A stretch of 64,000 bases of DNA from Glandiceps talaboti (GCF_964340395.1 NC_135565.1:19910709-19974708), one strand, 5' to 3'; counted from the first letter of the stretch, positions 42,701 to 53,363 are shown. Notes: a model not told the origin generated them from the sequence alone. Translations and numbers: made by a program.

Positions 42701-44749
42701 ACATCATATATCTACAAATGTACACATTGTATACATCATATATCTACAAATGTACACATTGTATACATCATATATCTACAAGTGTACACATTGTATACAT
42801 ATATACAAGTGTACACATTGTATACATCATATATCAACAAGTTTACACACTGTATGCATCATATATCTACAAGTGTACACATTGTATTCATCATATATCT
42901 ACAAGTGTACACATTGTATACATCATATATCTACAAATGTACACATTGTATGCATCATATATCTACAAGTGTACACATTATATACATATACACGTTGTAT
43001 CTACAAGTGTACACATCATATACATCAGATATCTACAATTGCACACATTGTATACATCATATATCTACAAATGTACACATTGTATACAGTATATATCTAC
43101 AAGTGTACACATTGTATACATCATATATCTACAAATGTACACATTGTATGCATCATATATCTACAAGTGTACACATTATATACATATACACGTATCTACA
43201 AGTGTACACATTGTATACATCATATATCTACAATTGTACACATTGTATACATCATATATCTACAAATGTACACATTGTATACAGTATATATCTACAAGTG
43301 TACACATTGTATACATCATATATCTACAAATGTACACATTGTATACAGTATATATCTACAAGTGTACACATTGTATACATCATATATCTACAAGTGTACA
43401 CATTGTATACAGTATATATCTACAAGTGTACACATCGTATACATCATATATCTACAAGTGTACACATTGTATACAGTATATATCTACAAGTGTACACATT
43501 GTATACATCATATATCTACAAGTGTACACATTGTATATAGTATATATCTACAAGTGTACACATCGTATACATCATATATCTATAAGTGTACACATTGTAT
43601 ACATCATATATCTACAAGTGTACACATTGTATACATCATATATCTACAAGTGTACACATTGTATACATCATATATCTACAAGTGTACACATTGTATATAG
43701 TATATATCTACAAGTGTACACATTGTATACATCATATATCTACAAGTGTACACATTGTATACATCATATATCTACAAGTGTACACATTGTATACATCGTA
43801 TATCTACAAGTGTACACATTGTATACATCATATATCTACAAGTGTACACATTGTATACATCATATATCTACAAGTGTACACATCGTATACATCATATATC
43901 TACAAGTGTACACATTGTATATAGTATATATCTACAAGTGTACACATTGTATACATCATATATCTACAAGTGTACACATTGTATACAGTATATATCTACA
44001 AGTGTACACATTGTATACATCATATATCTACAAATGTACACATTGTATACATCATATATCTACAAGTGTACATATTATATACATCATATATCTACAAGTG
44101 TACACATTGTATGCATCATATATCTACAAGTGTACACATTGTATACATCATATATCTACAAGTGTACATATTGTATACATCATATATCTACAAGTGTACA
44201 CATTGTATACATCATATATCTACAAGTGTACACATTGTATACATCATATATCTACAATTGTACACATTGTATACATCATATATCTACAAGTGTACACATT
44301 GTATACATATATCTACAAGTGTACACATCGTATACATCATATATCTACAAGTATACACATTGTATACATCATATATCTACAAGTGAACACATTATGTACA
44401 TCATATATCTACAAGTGTACACATTGTATACATCATATATCTACAAGTGTCCACATTGTATACATCATATATCTACAAGTGTATACATTGTGTACATCAT
44501 ATATCTACAAGTGTACACATTGTATACATCATATATCTACAAGTGTCCACATTGTATACATCATATATCTACAATTGTACACATTGTATACATCATATAT
44601 CTACAAGTGTACACATTGTATACATCATATATCTACAATTGTACACATTGTATACATCATATATCTATACAAATGTACACATTGTATACATCATATATCT
44701 ACAAATGTACACATTGTATGCATCATATATCTACAGGTGTATACATTGT
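27716..44749. repeat. 32-bp satellite array, main block with higher-order structure
   Basis: About 17 kb, roughly 530 monomers. Two monomer classes alternate, one with GTATACATCATATATC and one with GTATACAGTATATATC, plus ACAAGTG/ACAAATG variants and rare insertions such as CAATAGCTATTACAC and AAGTGGATACAC. Whole kilobase-scale blocks recur: identical variant strings at 30441, 35424 and 37197; at 32693 and 39513; at 33499, 40319 and 41446; and at 34201 and 42398. These indicate repeated segmental duplication inside the array. Non-coding. Confidence 0.96.
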
Positions 44750-45278
44750 CAAAATCAACTAACACATTGTGGTTCAACTGCATGTGCATTAGAAAACCTA
44801 TGTTCCTTTGTACAACAAATAAGGATAGATTATATACGTACATGTCCTAACAAAAGTTGTCAAATATAAAATAGTGTTACATGTCATGTATGGTGAATCA
44901 TCTACCAACATGACCTAACATGTATCCAGATAAACTTAAGTTATAACATTAGAAAATTTTATGAACTCAAAGTGACCTTGTGTCTGTCTCCAAATCTAGA
45001 TGGGTATAACATCCAGTATTACTTACATCCTGACTACAGAGCAAATACACATCCTAACTGGTCGATAAAGTTGAGGCTGTGATGTGAACACTACTGAGTC
45101 ATCAAAGGGATGGGTGATACTGGGCTCGATGCAGTGTAAAAGGGAAATGGTTATATTTTGAAATGAAACAGTATTTTTAGACATTCAATAATTTAATTCT
45201 TAGTTGCTGGTGCTGTATAAATATGATAAAAGCTCATCTGTACAATCATTCAGTCTAAGTTCATGAATATGCTAATAA

Positions 45279-45310
45279 ATATGTTATTTGCCAAATACTG
45301 TTCCACATCT
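45279..45310. mobile_element. Single arm of the foldback element (fragment)
   Basis: ATATGTTATTTGCCAAATAC and following TGTTCCACATCTTG match the arm seen at 26868-26900 and, inverted, at 27680-27712. It stops abruptly. Confidence 0.65.
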
Positions 45311-45314
45311 TGAT

Positions 45315-45459
45315 ACTCAGGTCATTTTTAGCACAACTCAAAGTTCATTAGTGCTATAGCAATCGAGTGGTGTCTGTCTGTTGAAACTTTGTCTGTATGT
45401 ATGTATGTATGTATGTATGTATGTATGTATGTATGTATGTATGTATGTATGTATGTATG

Positions 45460-45491
<32 letters not shown>

Positions 45492-45700
45492 TGTATGTAT
45501 GTATGTATGTATTTATGTACATGTGTGTGTGTGTGTATTCGGTTTGGACATTACCATTTGTATCTGGTTGAGAAATTGTTCAAAGCAAAATCACAGGTGG
45601 ATTTGGGTCAAAAAACGCAATTTTTGTCAAAAAAAACAAACTACTGGGCAGATTGGTCTGAAATTTGGTGGGAAAGCTCTTAGGGGTGTGTGTAACCCTT
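45315..45700 (+). repeat. Dispersed repeat carrying a (GTAT)n microsatellite
   Basis: ATTAGTGCTATAGCAATCGA at about 45348, GTCTGTCTG and (GTAT)n at 45393-45511 are followed by the core GGGCAGATTGGTCTGAAATT. In reverse orientation the same order (core, microsatellite, TATAGCACTACTGAG) occurs at 55340-56280. Confidence 0.68.
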
Positions 45701-45702
45701 TC

Positions 45703-45873
45703 ACCACCAGTACCAGGTAAACAGGGATGTGCTAGGGCACCCACCAGAACCTGGTATACTGGGACGTGCTAGGGCACCCACCAGAACCCGGTATATTGGG
45801 ACGCGCTAGGGCACGCACCAGAACCCAGTATACCGGGACGCGCTAGGGCACCCAACAGAACCCGGTATACTGG
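45703..45873. repeat. 37-bp tandem repeat, about 4.5 copies
   Basis: GCTAGGGCAC occurs at 45731, 45768, 45805 and 45842, exactly 37 bp apart. Units contain CCAGAACCCGGTATA-type text. More GC-rich than the surroundings. Confidence 0.9.
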
Positions 45874-46510
45874 AACACCAAAGTTCATTCACCTATCTTG
45901 CCGTAAAACCATTCAATGGCAGCTATTGCTGCAAAATTTGCTGTCATAACTAGTTCCACACATGCGTATTAGCCTTGTTTATCTACACAGCCATTTTGAA
46001 TGTGAACAGTATCTGGAGCTACGATCCAAATGACGAGCGATCGTAGTTTTACATACGTTTTTCGCCCACAAGATCAAATTTAAACATGGCGGATGTAATT
46101 AACAGCTCTCATTACATATGGTCTACGATATAAATTATGTCACTGTCTTTGGAAATGTCGACTGAATTTGACTCGAAATGCATCATTGAATATCAGTATT
46201 TAGCTATATAAGAACATATTGCACTAGTGTGTAAGCATCAAATTCCCGCTAAGTCTGTCATGAGCTGTCAGCGGTAGTTTTCAGTTGAATTTTGAATGTC
46301 GGCAATTTACACAATCTTGTGACAGGTACTGATGCCCATAATTGTACTGAGAACGCCAGGAGACATTTTTTAATGCCACATTGACACTACACTTTCCATG
46401 TATACCTTACTTTACTCTGTATTTAGTATCTAGAACACACAATTTTGAAGTGAAATGCATAATTGGAGTATAAGTAGCTATATGAATGATAAGCTATGCT
46501 TACCACTAAC

Positions 46511-47032
46511 CTTTCACTTTGTCCATCTCCATTTCAAGTTGACCAATTTCCTTCTGCTTAACAATATTCTTCTCTTCCAGATCCTCAACTTCTTTCTTTA
46601 GATCAGCAACTTCTTTCTTGAGTTGCTGGTTTTCATCCTCGAGATCTTTATCCCCACCCTTCCCAACTGATTCTTTTATTTCAGAATTTTCTTTGCTTAA
46701 TTGTAGGATTTTATCCAGCAGAACTTTCTCCCTCTTTTCATTTTCCTCTTGATTCTTTTTCAGTATTTCTATCTCTATATCTTTCTCTTTTAGTGTTGCT
46801 TGCAGGATTGCAACATCTACCTTTGATTCTGAATTTTCTTTCAAAGCTGTACTGAGAAACAGAATTCTAGCTTCACATTCTATTATCTTTTTCTGTAAAG
46901 AGTTAACAGTAGTTTTTAGTTTATAAGTTTCTAATCGAAGTGTGTTGTTTTCTTCATTTATCTCAACTTCCTTCTGGCTGCCTTCTTCATCACTGTCAGC
47001 CACTACAGATGGTGTTGTCATGACAATGTCAC
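46511..47032 (-). CDS. Exon: coiled-coil region
   Basis: 522 nt, acceptor GTTTTACAG, donor AAAG/GTTAGT, phase 1 both ends. After an acidic start (DIVMTTPSVVADSDEEGS) the remaining 145 residues are almost all E, K, L, I, Q and N in heptad-like spacing, e.g. LKEKDIEIEILKKNQEEN and VADLKKEVEDLEEKN, typical of a long parallel coiled coil. It ends MEMDKVK with a split Gly codon that would join the Gly codon of the NHL exon (KVK-G-QWKVTK). Likely an oligomerisation stalk between signalling and sensor domains, as in TRIM-NHL proteins. Confidence 0.72.
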
Positions 47033-47525
47033 CTGTAAAACAACAGACATGTTCTGTTAGACTGTTAAAGTAGTTTGTTAGATTTTTCAGTCTTGTTTAA
47101 TTAAAAAATAATGACAGGTTAAAATAATGTAAAGTGTCTCCCTGAAAACAAATCGAGAAAGGTTTTTCAAATTTATTTGTAAGTAACATAAAATGTCAAT
47201 CTTATTCCTTGCCGGAGCTCTGCCTATTGCTTGACAAGATTTATTATTTTTGTATGACATATTTTGAATTCATAGGAATACTTCCATATGGAACACAACT
47301 AACCCCCCCCCCCCTTTATAGGTATAGACAGTACCCCTTTAGATACACAAGTTAGCAAAATATCTTTTGCTGTGTGATAAAGTTATGCTATAACTGCTGG
47401 TCTAGGATATTTTTCGGTCCATGTCAACTAGATATGACATCAGACTGTGGATGAGCATAACCTGTTACAAACTGGGAAATGTAACAAATGAATTGGATTA
47501 AGGGACCGGTCAGTTTCTCCGGCCT

Positions 47526-47599
47526 GGGGGGGGGGGGGGCAGTGGATTTGGTGGGGGGGGTCATGCTGTTTTCAAAATTGTGGATAAGGGGGGGGGGGG
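47526..47599 (+). repeat. Cluster of three long G runs
   Basis: G runs at 47526-47539, 47553-47560 and 47588-47599 within 75 bp, with a C run near 47302-47313 upstream. Part of a dispersed-repeat-like sequence that includes GGGACCGGTCA; a related CCGGCC-rich text occurs near 62250. Confidence 0.85.
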
Positions 47600-48807
47600 T
47601 CATCGTGTTTTGGATTGTTATGGAAGAAAAAAATCCCTTTTCTGCAATGGCATATAGCCTTGTCTGAAATGTGGTACATGTAAATATTTGTTCTTCTCCC
47701 TGTTTCGTACATGAATTCTTTAATATTACTTATTAGTTCAAGCATAACTATAAATATACATATACATGTATTACCTAGCTACCACACTAGTTACAGAACA
47801 TATCATGTAAATGCTTGGCTGTTTCACAATCAGTGCTACACATATATTGCACTTTGGAGCAAAAGTGAACTTGAAGGTTTCGTAATGGTAATCTTTATAG
47901 ATAGTATATAAAAGAAGTTAATCTAAAATGTTCCCTACTTGTCACTATGAACTTGTCAGAAGGGATTAATACACTTTCTATTTTGGACACTACATGTTAT
48001 TGACACTACAAATCACATCTCATCAGATTCAAGTTTCTATTATACACTAGGTATGACCACTTTAAGTTCTGTAACATACCAATGACTTTACTATACATGA
48101 AATATTAACGCCACTATACCAATGTTACAGGGCCATTTTTATGTGACATGGGAAACTCATTTAAAACTTACATTTACGTTAACTATTCGAAGCTTGGAAA
48201 TATTACCTCAAAGGCTATGCATAGCCTAAACACTGCCTTAATAGAAGCAAACACTGCAGATCTGCCAGGGGGAAAACCCCCGAGGACTCCTTCACCCCCA
48301 GAGGTCATTCATGCATTCAACCAACAATCAGATGCACCAACAACCTTTTTACTGTCATGACTCATGGTATTAAACTTATCTTAAATATTTTCACCTAATT
48401 CTAATTTGAGATGATATTGTCTTTTAAAGATGTGAAATGTTTGCCAAGTTAGTCTATAAATTGCCTCAAAATCCAAATCTCCCATACCAATGATACTACC
48501 AGTAGATGTGCTGACCTTTACTACATGTATATAATGATGCCATTAACTGTTTAAGAACATACGTCAACTCTATGTAAGTTATAAAGAAAAGTTTCTGATA
48601 CTTGATGGTGCTGTCTTGTAAAGCATGGACTGAATTATTGCTTGAAAGGGTCTGAATAGCCTAAAAATTGGCTTTAAGAGTAAAAATCCTCCAGGGTTTC
48701 TAGAGGGAAACCCCCTTGGACCCCCCACATGAGGTGGACATATCCCAGCCTCAAGCTCTTCCCCCTCTTACTGTCAAGATGCTATCAAATTAAACATAAG
48801 ATATGGT

Positions 48808-49480
48808 GCATTATGGGAAATTTCGCTATTTCATACACAAATCAAATGCACTTTTCTTGCAAACCATTGAGTGTGCACACTTACCACATATTAGGCCTTG
48901 TACTAGTCTCGCTGCCAGACTCGTGACTACCGTCCCTGATCTGTTCATGTGTGCCAAGCGGCGCAGCCGCGAGAAGAGAGGGACTTGGACAAGTCCCTCT
49001 CTTCTCGCGGATGCGCCGCCCTGCATACATAAACAGATTAGGGACGATAGTCACGAGTCTGGCAGCGAGACTAGCCTAGTACAATACTATGTCACCTATC
49101 ATATAGTATAAAAATGTTGTCATTTATACACAGCAGACACAGATATATGTGGTGCATTATGGAAAATTTCACCATTTCATACACAAATCAATGCAGTTTT
49201 CTTGCAAACCGTTGAGTGTGCACACTTAACACATACTATGCCTTGTACAATAGTATGTCACCTATCATATGGTATATGTGACTTTACTTAAATTTCGTCT
49301 TTTATACCCAACAGACACGCCTTTATTTAGGAAATTGTAGAAATATTTACTGATTCGATGAAATTTCACAGGCGTTTTCTTACAAACAATTGGGTGTGCA
49401 CACTCTTCATCTTGTATACATGTATAACCTATAATATGAAATATATAACGAATGTGTACACTCTTATCTCAGTATTATCA
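48808..49480. repeat. Tandem repeat of about 170 bp, three copies, the first interrupted
   Basis: GTGCATTATGG...TTTC-CATTTCATACACAAATCA and GTGTGCACACTTA...CCTTGTA recur at 48812, 49150 and, more diverged, near 49330. Copy 1 is split by the palindromic element at 48903-49079; copy 2 keeps the uninterrupted sequence. Confidence 0.82.
48903..49079. mobile_element. Palindromic MITE with TA target duplication
   Basis: Nearly the whole 177 bp is an inverted repeat: the left arm starts CTAGTCTCGCTGCCAGACTC, the right arm is its reverse complement, and the arms meet around GGACTTGGACAAGTCC. Flanks are TA on both sides (48901-48902 and 49080-49081). The neighbouring repeat copy reads CCTTGTACAATA with a single TA, i.e. 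the pre-insertion site. The TA duplication suggests mobilisation by a Tc1/mariner-type or similar transposase. Confidence 0.85.
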
Positions 49481-51582
49481 TCACCTCCGACCACTATTAG
49501 TGGTCTGAGTCATCACCTAGACTGGCAAGGGGTGAGACAGTGTGTACTTTATCCTAATCTACTAGTCTAGCAAGGGTGAGATGAGCTATCCTGCCATCCT
49601 GTGAACTTGTCGGGCATAAGTACAATAGACACCGGCGGAAAGATAAACAACTTAATGCTGCTCTACCATGTTTATGCTGCCACCACTCTTTGCAATGGTA
49701 TCGGCCAGTGTACGTTTTATCCAATCCCGCAGATTAGATCAAATAGAGACTCACCCTCAGTAACAGCAGTATCATCCAGTGTACTGTCACACTCAGATCT
49801 TTACATATATTTCACTTACAAGAGACTGTTTTCTCAAATTAAACTAATCCCCGAAACCTTAATATGTTGTAACAACATGCAACTCTATTGTCTCTGAGAT
49901 GTTTTTTGTTCCGCTTAGCTTATGTAAGTGTACTTATTTGGGCTTGGCTTACAGACTCACCAGATACAGTCCAATTCAAAGCATTCCAAAGTAAATTCAC
50001 ACACATGGAAAAAAATAAAATAACAATGTTATATGAATAAATTATCACGATAAAGTTCTTCAGCTTTCCAAAAGTTCACAGTTAATCCACCCAATCGAGA
50101 TTACGTCCTCCCATGGCCAACTACAACCACGGAGCAAGTCCTTTAGTGCACGTTGCACCTCGGATAACTATTTCCATTTGAGGATGAAGTCTTCTTTCAA
50201 TGGTTCCAGGTGGCAAACCTGACTTGTGTTGTACTATCACAAAGGTCGAGCGCCCTTCAATGCTCTTCCACCACTATTGCACTGTGTCTCAGCTTTAGAT
50301 GAGCTTCAAATACAGCTTTCGGATTCTGTGACTTTACACGTGTTTTAATCTGAATTCCACACAGTATTGTATAAAACTCCACCTCTTGACTGCGGACAAA
50401 AGTGCACCAATTTTCTCAGCAAACAGCAGTTAAATTTTCAGGATCACCGAGTTCTTCTTTTCACATCCAATTTACGGCACTTCCTTCTGAAGTATCTGCT
50501 GACTTCGTTGGATTTCATAGTTTCTATAGCAATTTCTTACCTTCACCTAGCTGCCGAGTTCGGATTTGTCCATAGAAAGTACTCAATCTGATTTCTTTAC
50601 CATTCCATGAAAAGTATTTCATGACAAAATACCAGAGCGTATCACCAATGTAACCTTATCAAGTTCTTAATCCTGGTCTTGGTAGCGAGTTCACCGGTGT
50701 TTGGCGTAGTGGGTAAGGAAAGATAACCAGAGTCGTAGAGTACACTCAAAACACTACATTATTTATTGCTACATGTGGTACACTAAAAGGTACAAGCCAA
50801 GGATAATGAGTAACCCAATCCCTAATTAATACTCATGTACGTGCTCATGAATAGTAATGTAATGGATTAGGCAGGGCACATGTCACATATGGGTATTTCA
50901 ATGAGCAGATCGAAAAACGAATGGTTATTGAAAATGAGGTGACACAAAACTTTGTATTGGTATATTACAAAGTAGGTATGTGTATTGTAAATGCTCTTTC
51001 TGTAGATTGCTCAAGATTACATAAATAACTAATATTTCAAAGGTAAATCATACATCACCTGATTTGATCGAAGGTGCCAATGTTACTACAATGACGATGA
51101 CATAAATTAGGTTAATTGCATACAATGGGTCAATCCAGTATATGAACCATGGCCACAGTATCCATTGATCTTGTTGATTCGATAGGTCTACTGACAGAAA
51201 GAAGAAATCCACTTGAACAAAAGCGATAAAATCGTCAATGCCTTGTTTTTTGATGAGGTGTTTCAATCTCAATGGCAGAACGCTTCTCTAAATCTTTGAA
51301 GCATTTAGTTAGCAGAGTCTTAATAGTATTATCTTGCACAGAAAATCATTTTAAAGTCCTATTCTTGTGAAAATATTTAAGAGATTGTAAAAACCCTATG
51401 CCTAAAGAAAATCAAGGGCCATGGAGAAATTTATATTTTTATTACATCGATCCTAAATTTTGACACCGTTTTCCCTTCATGAGTGGTGGGGTAGATACAA
51501 GATTTACTTGTAAAAGTATTCTATAGTTGGGAGCTGAGTATTTCTACCACAGGGAGCTCAGGCTCAGTTAGTTTTGTTTACA

Positions 51583-51741
51583 AATGCAAACAAACAAGTA
51601 AACAAACAAACAAAACACAAACAAGTAAAACAAACAAATAAATAAATAAACAAACAAAAACAAACACACAAACAAATAAATAAATAAATAAATAAACAAA
51701 CAAACAAACAAACAAACAAACAAACAAAATAAATAAATAAA
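51583..51741. repeat. CAAA/AAAT-rich simple repeat
   Basis: Mixed (CAAA)n and (TAAA)n tract. The reverse-strand translation rich in LFVCLFVC is a composition artefact. Confidence 0.93.
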
Positions 51742-52197
51742 TTGACACATGAGTAGATACATACATGAGTAAACGACAACAAACCAATGAACAAACACTA
51801 CCCCCCCAACCAACATGGTCACATCTGGAAATAACCCAAAAGGGTTAAGACTGATCAACATCCATACCCAAAAGCGAGTTCTATTATAATTTTCGTATCC
51901 TGAAAAAATGCCATAATTTGACTTAAGATCAGTCAAAAATCCACCTCGCTAGAACAAATATGCTTAGAACTAAATTGGAAATTCAAATAGGTAGCCCGCG
52001 TGTTTAAAAAGTTTGCAACAAGCTTTAAAATGACAAGATTCCGCAGAGCAACAACTCAGAAATTGTCAGGTTTCAGCCTTTCTGTTCATTTTGCTGTCAA
52101 TTTCGCCTGGTAAAATGGCGCGTTCCAAGCGTGGACGTCTTGCCTTTGGATTTTAAAACATTAATTATATTAATGGAGCTTATGACGACATACTTAC

Positions 52198-52269
52198 ATT
52201 GATCATAGATGTCCAAGTCAGTACCATCCCTGACTATCCAAGTTTCTGCATGCGTTTGTTCATCATACC
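52198..52269 (-). CDS. Exon: second short linker
   Basis: 72 nt, acceptor CTTTTAAACAG, donor CAAT/GTAAGT, phase 1 both ends, reading YDEQTHAETWIVRDGTDLD. Resembles the relic exon near 52459 (ESWIS...NID) and lies in the same relative position after a TRADD-N exon as the linker at 53364-53453. Confidence 0.58.
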
Positions 52270-52649
52270 CTGTTTAAAAGGCAAATAATAATTGAACTTA
52301 TGCACAAGCCTTAACACAAATTAGAGGTAAAACAAATAGCTGTATCAGGTATCGATGAATATTTATACTTAATTAGAGTGAAATGTGCCACTGTGGTATC
52401 TATATTGGCATCTATTTCAGATATCCAACTTTCAACTTTTTGTTTTCTGCCTCCATCTCCTATGACAGAAGAATGAAAGCAAACCATTAATCCTTTAGAT
52501 ATTTTTACATTGCGATTTGAATAACAGACTGCTGTGAACTTATGCTATTTGAAAGATTGTGAAGTTATGTATTGTAGGGAATATTTATGATCCATTATAA
52601 ATAGCTTAGATTAGAACTAATTAATTATACTTCATAATATGCTACTCAC
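52270..52649 (-). other. Intron between TRADD-N copy 2 and linker 2
   Basis: 380 bp. Its only notable content is the possible relic linker exon at 52395-52459. Confidence 0.6.
52395..52459 (-). pseudogene. Possible relic linker exon
   Basis: After TCTGTCATAG the reverse strand opens in phase 1 as DGGRKQKVESWISEIDANID, similar to both linker exons (DGR start; E-T/S-W-I; D-x-D end). Where the donor should be, the sequence gives ACA/GTGGCA, a weak site in the wrong phase. It therefore looks like a decayed or rarely used exon. Confidence 0.35.
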
Positions 52650-53141
52650 TCTGTATAAAGAAATCTTCTATCTCTTTATAGTTGTTTTGTTCATAGGTGA
52701 CCTGTATTCGAGGTTGTACGTTTAGTTTGTCAGATTTCTCTCTCATCTCATCAGTTATTAACAATGCTTCCAACTCTTTAGCGAACAGTCCCGAACGACA
52801 TTTGCCTTCAAACTTATGTAAGTCAAAGAGATTGGAAAATGTTAACTTTAAAGAGAAGTCTTCCCCATTAGTTTCTATGAGATTAGCCGAGTTGTTTAAA
52901 CAAACGCCTGTCAATTTTTCAAACAGCTCTTCATCGCCATTGAATACGTGTACTATATTACTCAGAGTATCCTTCATATATTCCCATATACCCATAATAC
53001 GTAGGAGTCCAAGTATATATGGCAGATTATTGTCAGTTGTGTTCCGCTGCCTTTCAATACTAGCACACTGTTCTCTTTGTTCATACTCCTCCAATTTCTT
53101 ATCATAGATACTTTGGTTCAAGTCGATATTTACGCGGAGAT
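52650..53141 (-). CDS. Exon: TRADD-N-like domain, copy 2
   Basis: 492 nt, acceptor TTTTATCTACAG, donor CAGA/GTGAGT, phase 1 both ends. Starts LRVNIDLNQSIYDKKLEEYE, parallel to LHVNIEPTEQPYLEAVEH of copy 1. Later NSANLIETNGEDFSLKLTFS and HKFEGKCRSGLFAKELEALL align residue for residue with copy 1, and it ends IEDFFIQS. The strong match within one locus shows tandem duplication of the exon. In homologues the domain mediates adaptor interactions in TNF-type signalling; a partner here is unknown. Confidence 0.78.
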
Positions 53142-53363
53142 CTGTAGATAAAACATATATAACAAACTTTGCGATAAGACATGACAAGACAGATAATTTA
53201 AATATACCAGTTTTGAATAATATTTTCTGTTGGGTTAATTGTTTTTTAATACTACGATCGACACATATTTCGACAATCACGAACAATACTGATATAGTCC
53301 ATACTTTACATAAACTGTTTTGTGCGATACATATTATCAAAGCACTCGGTCAAAGCTACTTAC

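Larger units (their letters stand above)
44750..46510 (-). other. Intron segment after the satellite
   Basis: Holds a truncated arm of the foldback element (45279-45310), a microsatellite-bearing repeat (45315-45700) and a 37-bp tandem repeat (45703-45873). The rest, including 45880-46510, shows no recognisable feature. Confidence 0.6.
47033..52197 (-). other. Large intron of the composite gene (about 5.2 kb)
   Basis: No exon with matching phase 1 boundaries was found here. Contents: G-rich runs at 47526-47599, two related segments with GGGGAAACCCCC-like text at 48215-48330 and 48655-48760, a three-copy tandem repeat with a palindromic MITE at 48808-49480, a more GC-rich block of unknown nature at about 50040-50760, and a CAAA/AAAT simple repeat. 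A minus-strand open frame 51272-51048 with a hydrophobic segment (YAINLIYVIVIVVTLAP) has no acceptor in the right phase and is not called. Confidence 0.6.

Noticed and set aside
24235-44749. CRISPR-like array
   Set aside because: Repeats are contiguous 32-bp monomers without unique spacers, in a eukaryotic sequence with no cas genes.
45022-45120. Extra exon before the NHL exon (donor GTAAGT at about 45027 on the minus strand)
   Set aside because: The open phase would end in phase 2, which does not match the phase 1 acceptor of the NHL exon, and the peptide has no recognisable motif.
45381-45720. YVCM-rich open frames
   Set aside because: Direct translation of the (GTAT)n microsatellite.
49757-49800. 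Short exon with acidic residues (minus strand, donor GGGTGAGT)
   Set aside because: The end phase would fit, but the only nearby acceptor gives the wrong entry phase, and a related segment nearby suggests repeat-derived text.
51564-51936. LFVC-rich minus-strand open frames
   Set aside because: Direct translation of the CAAA/TAAA simple repeat plus flanks.
53142-53363. Hydrophobic open frame running upstream of TRADD-N copy 2
   Set aside because: This is the 222-bp intron. Retention after linker 1 would hit TAG within three codons, so it cannot extend the protein in frame.
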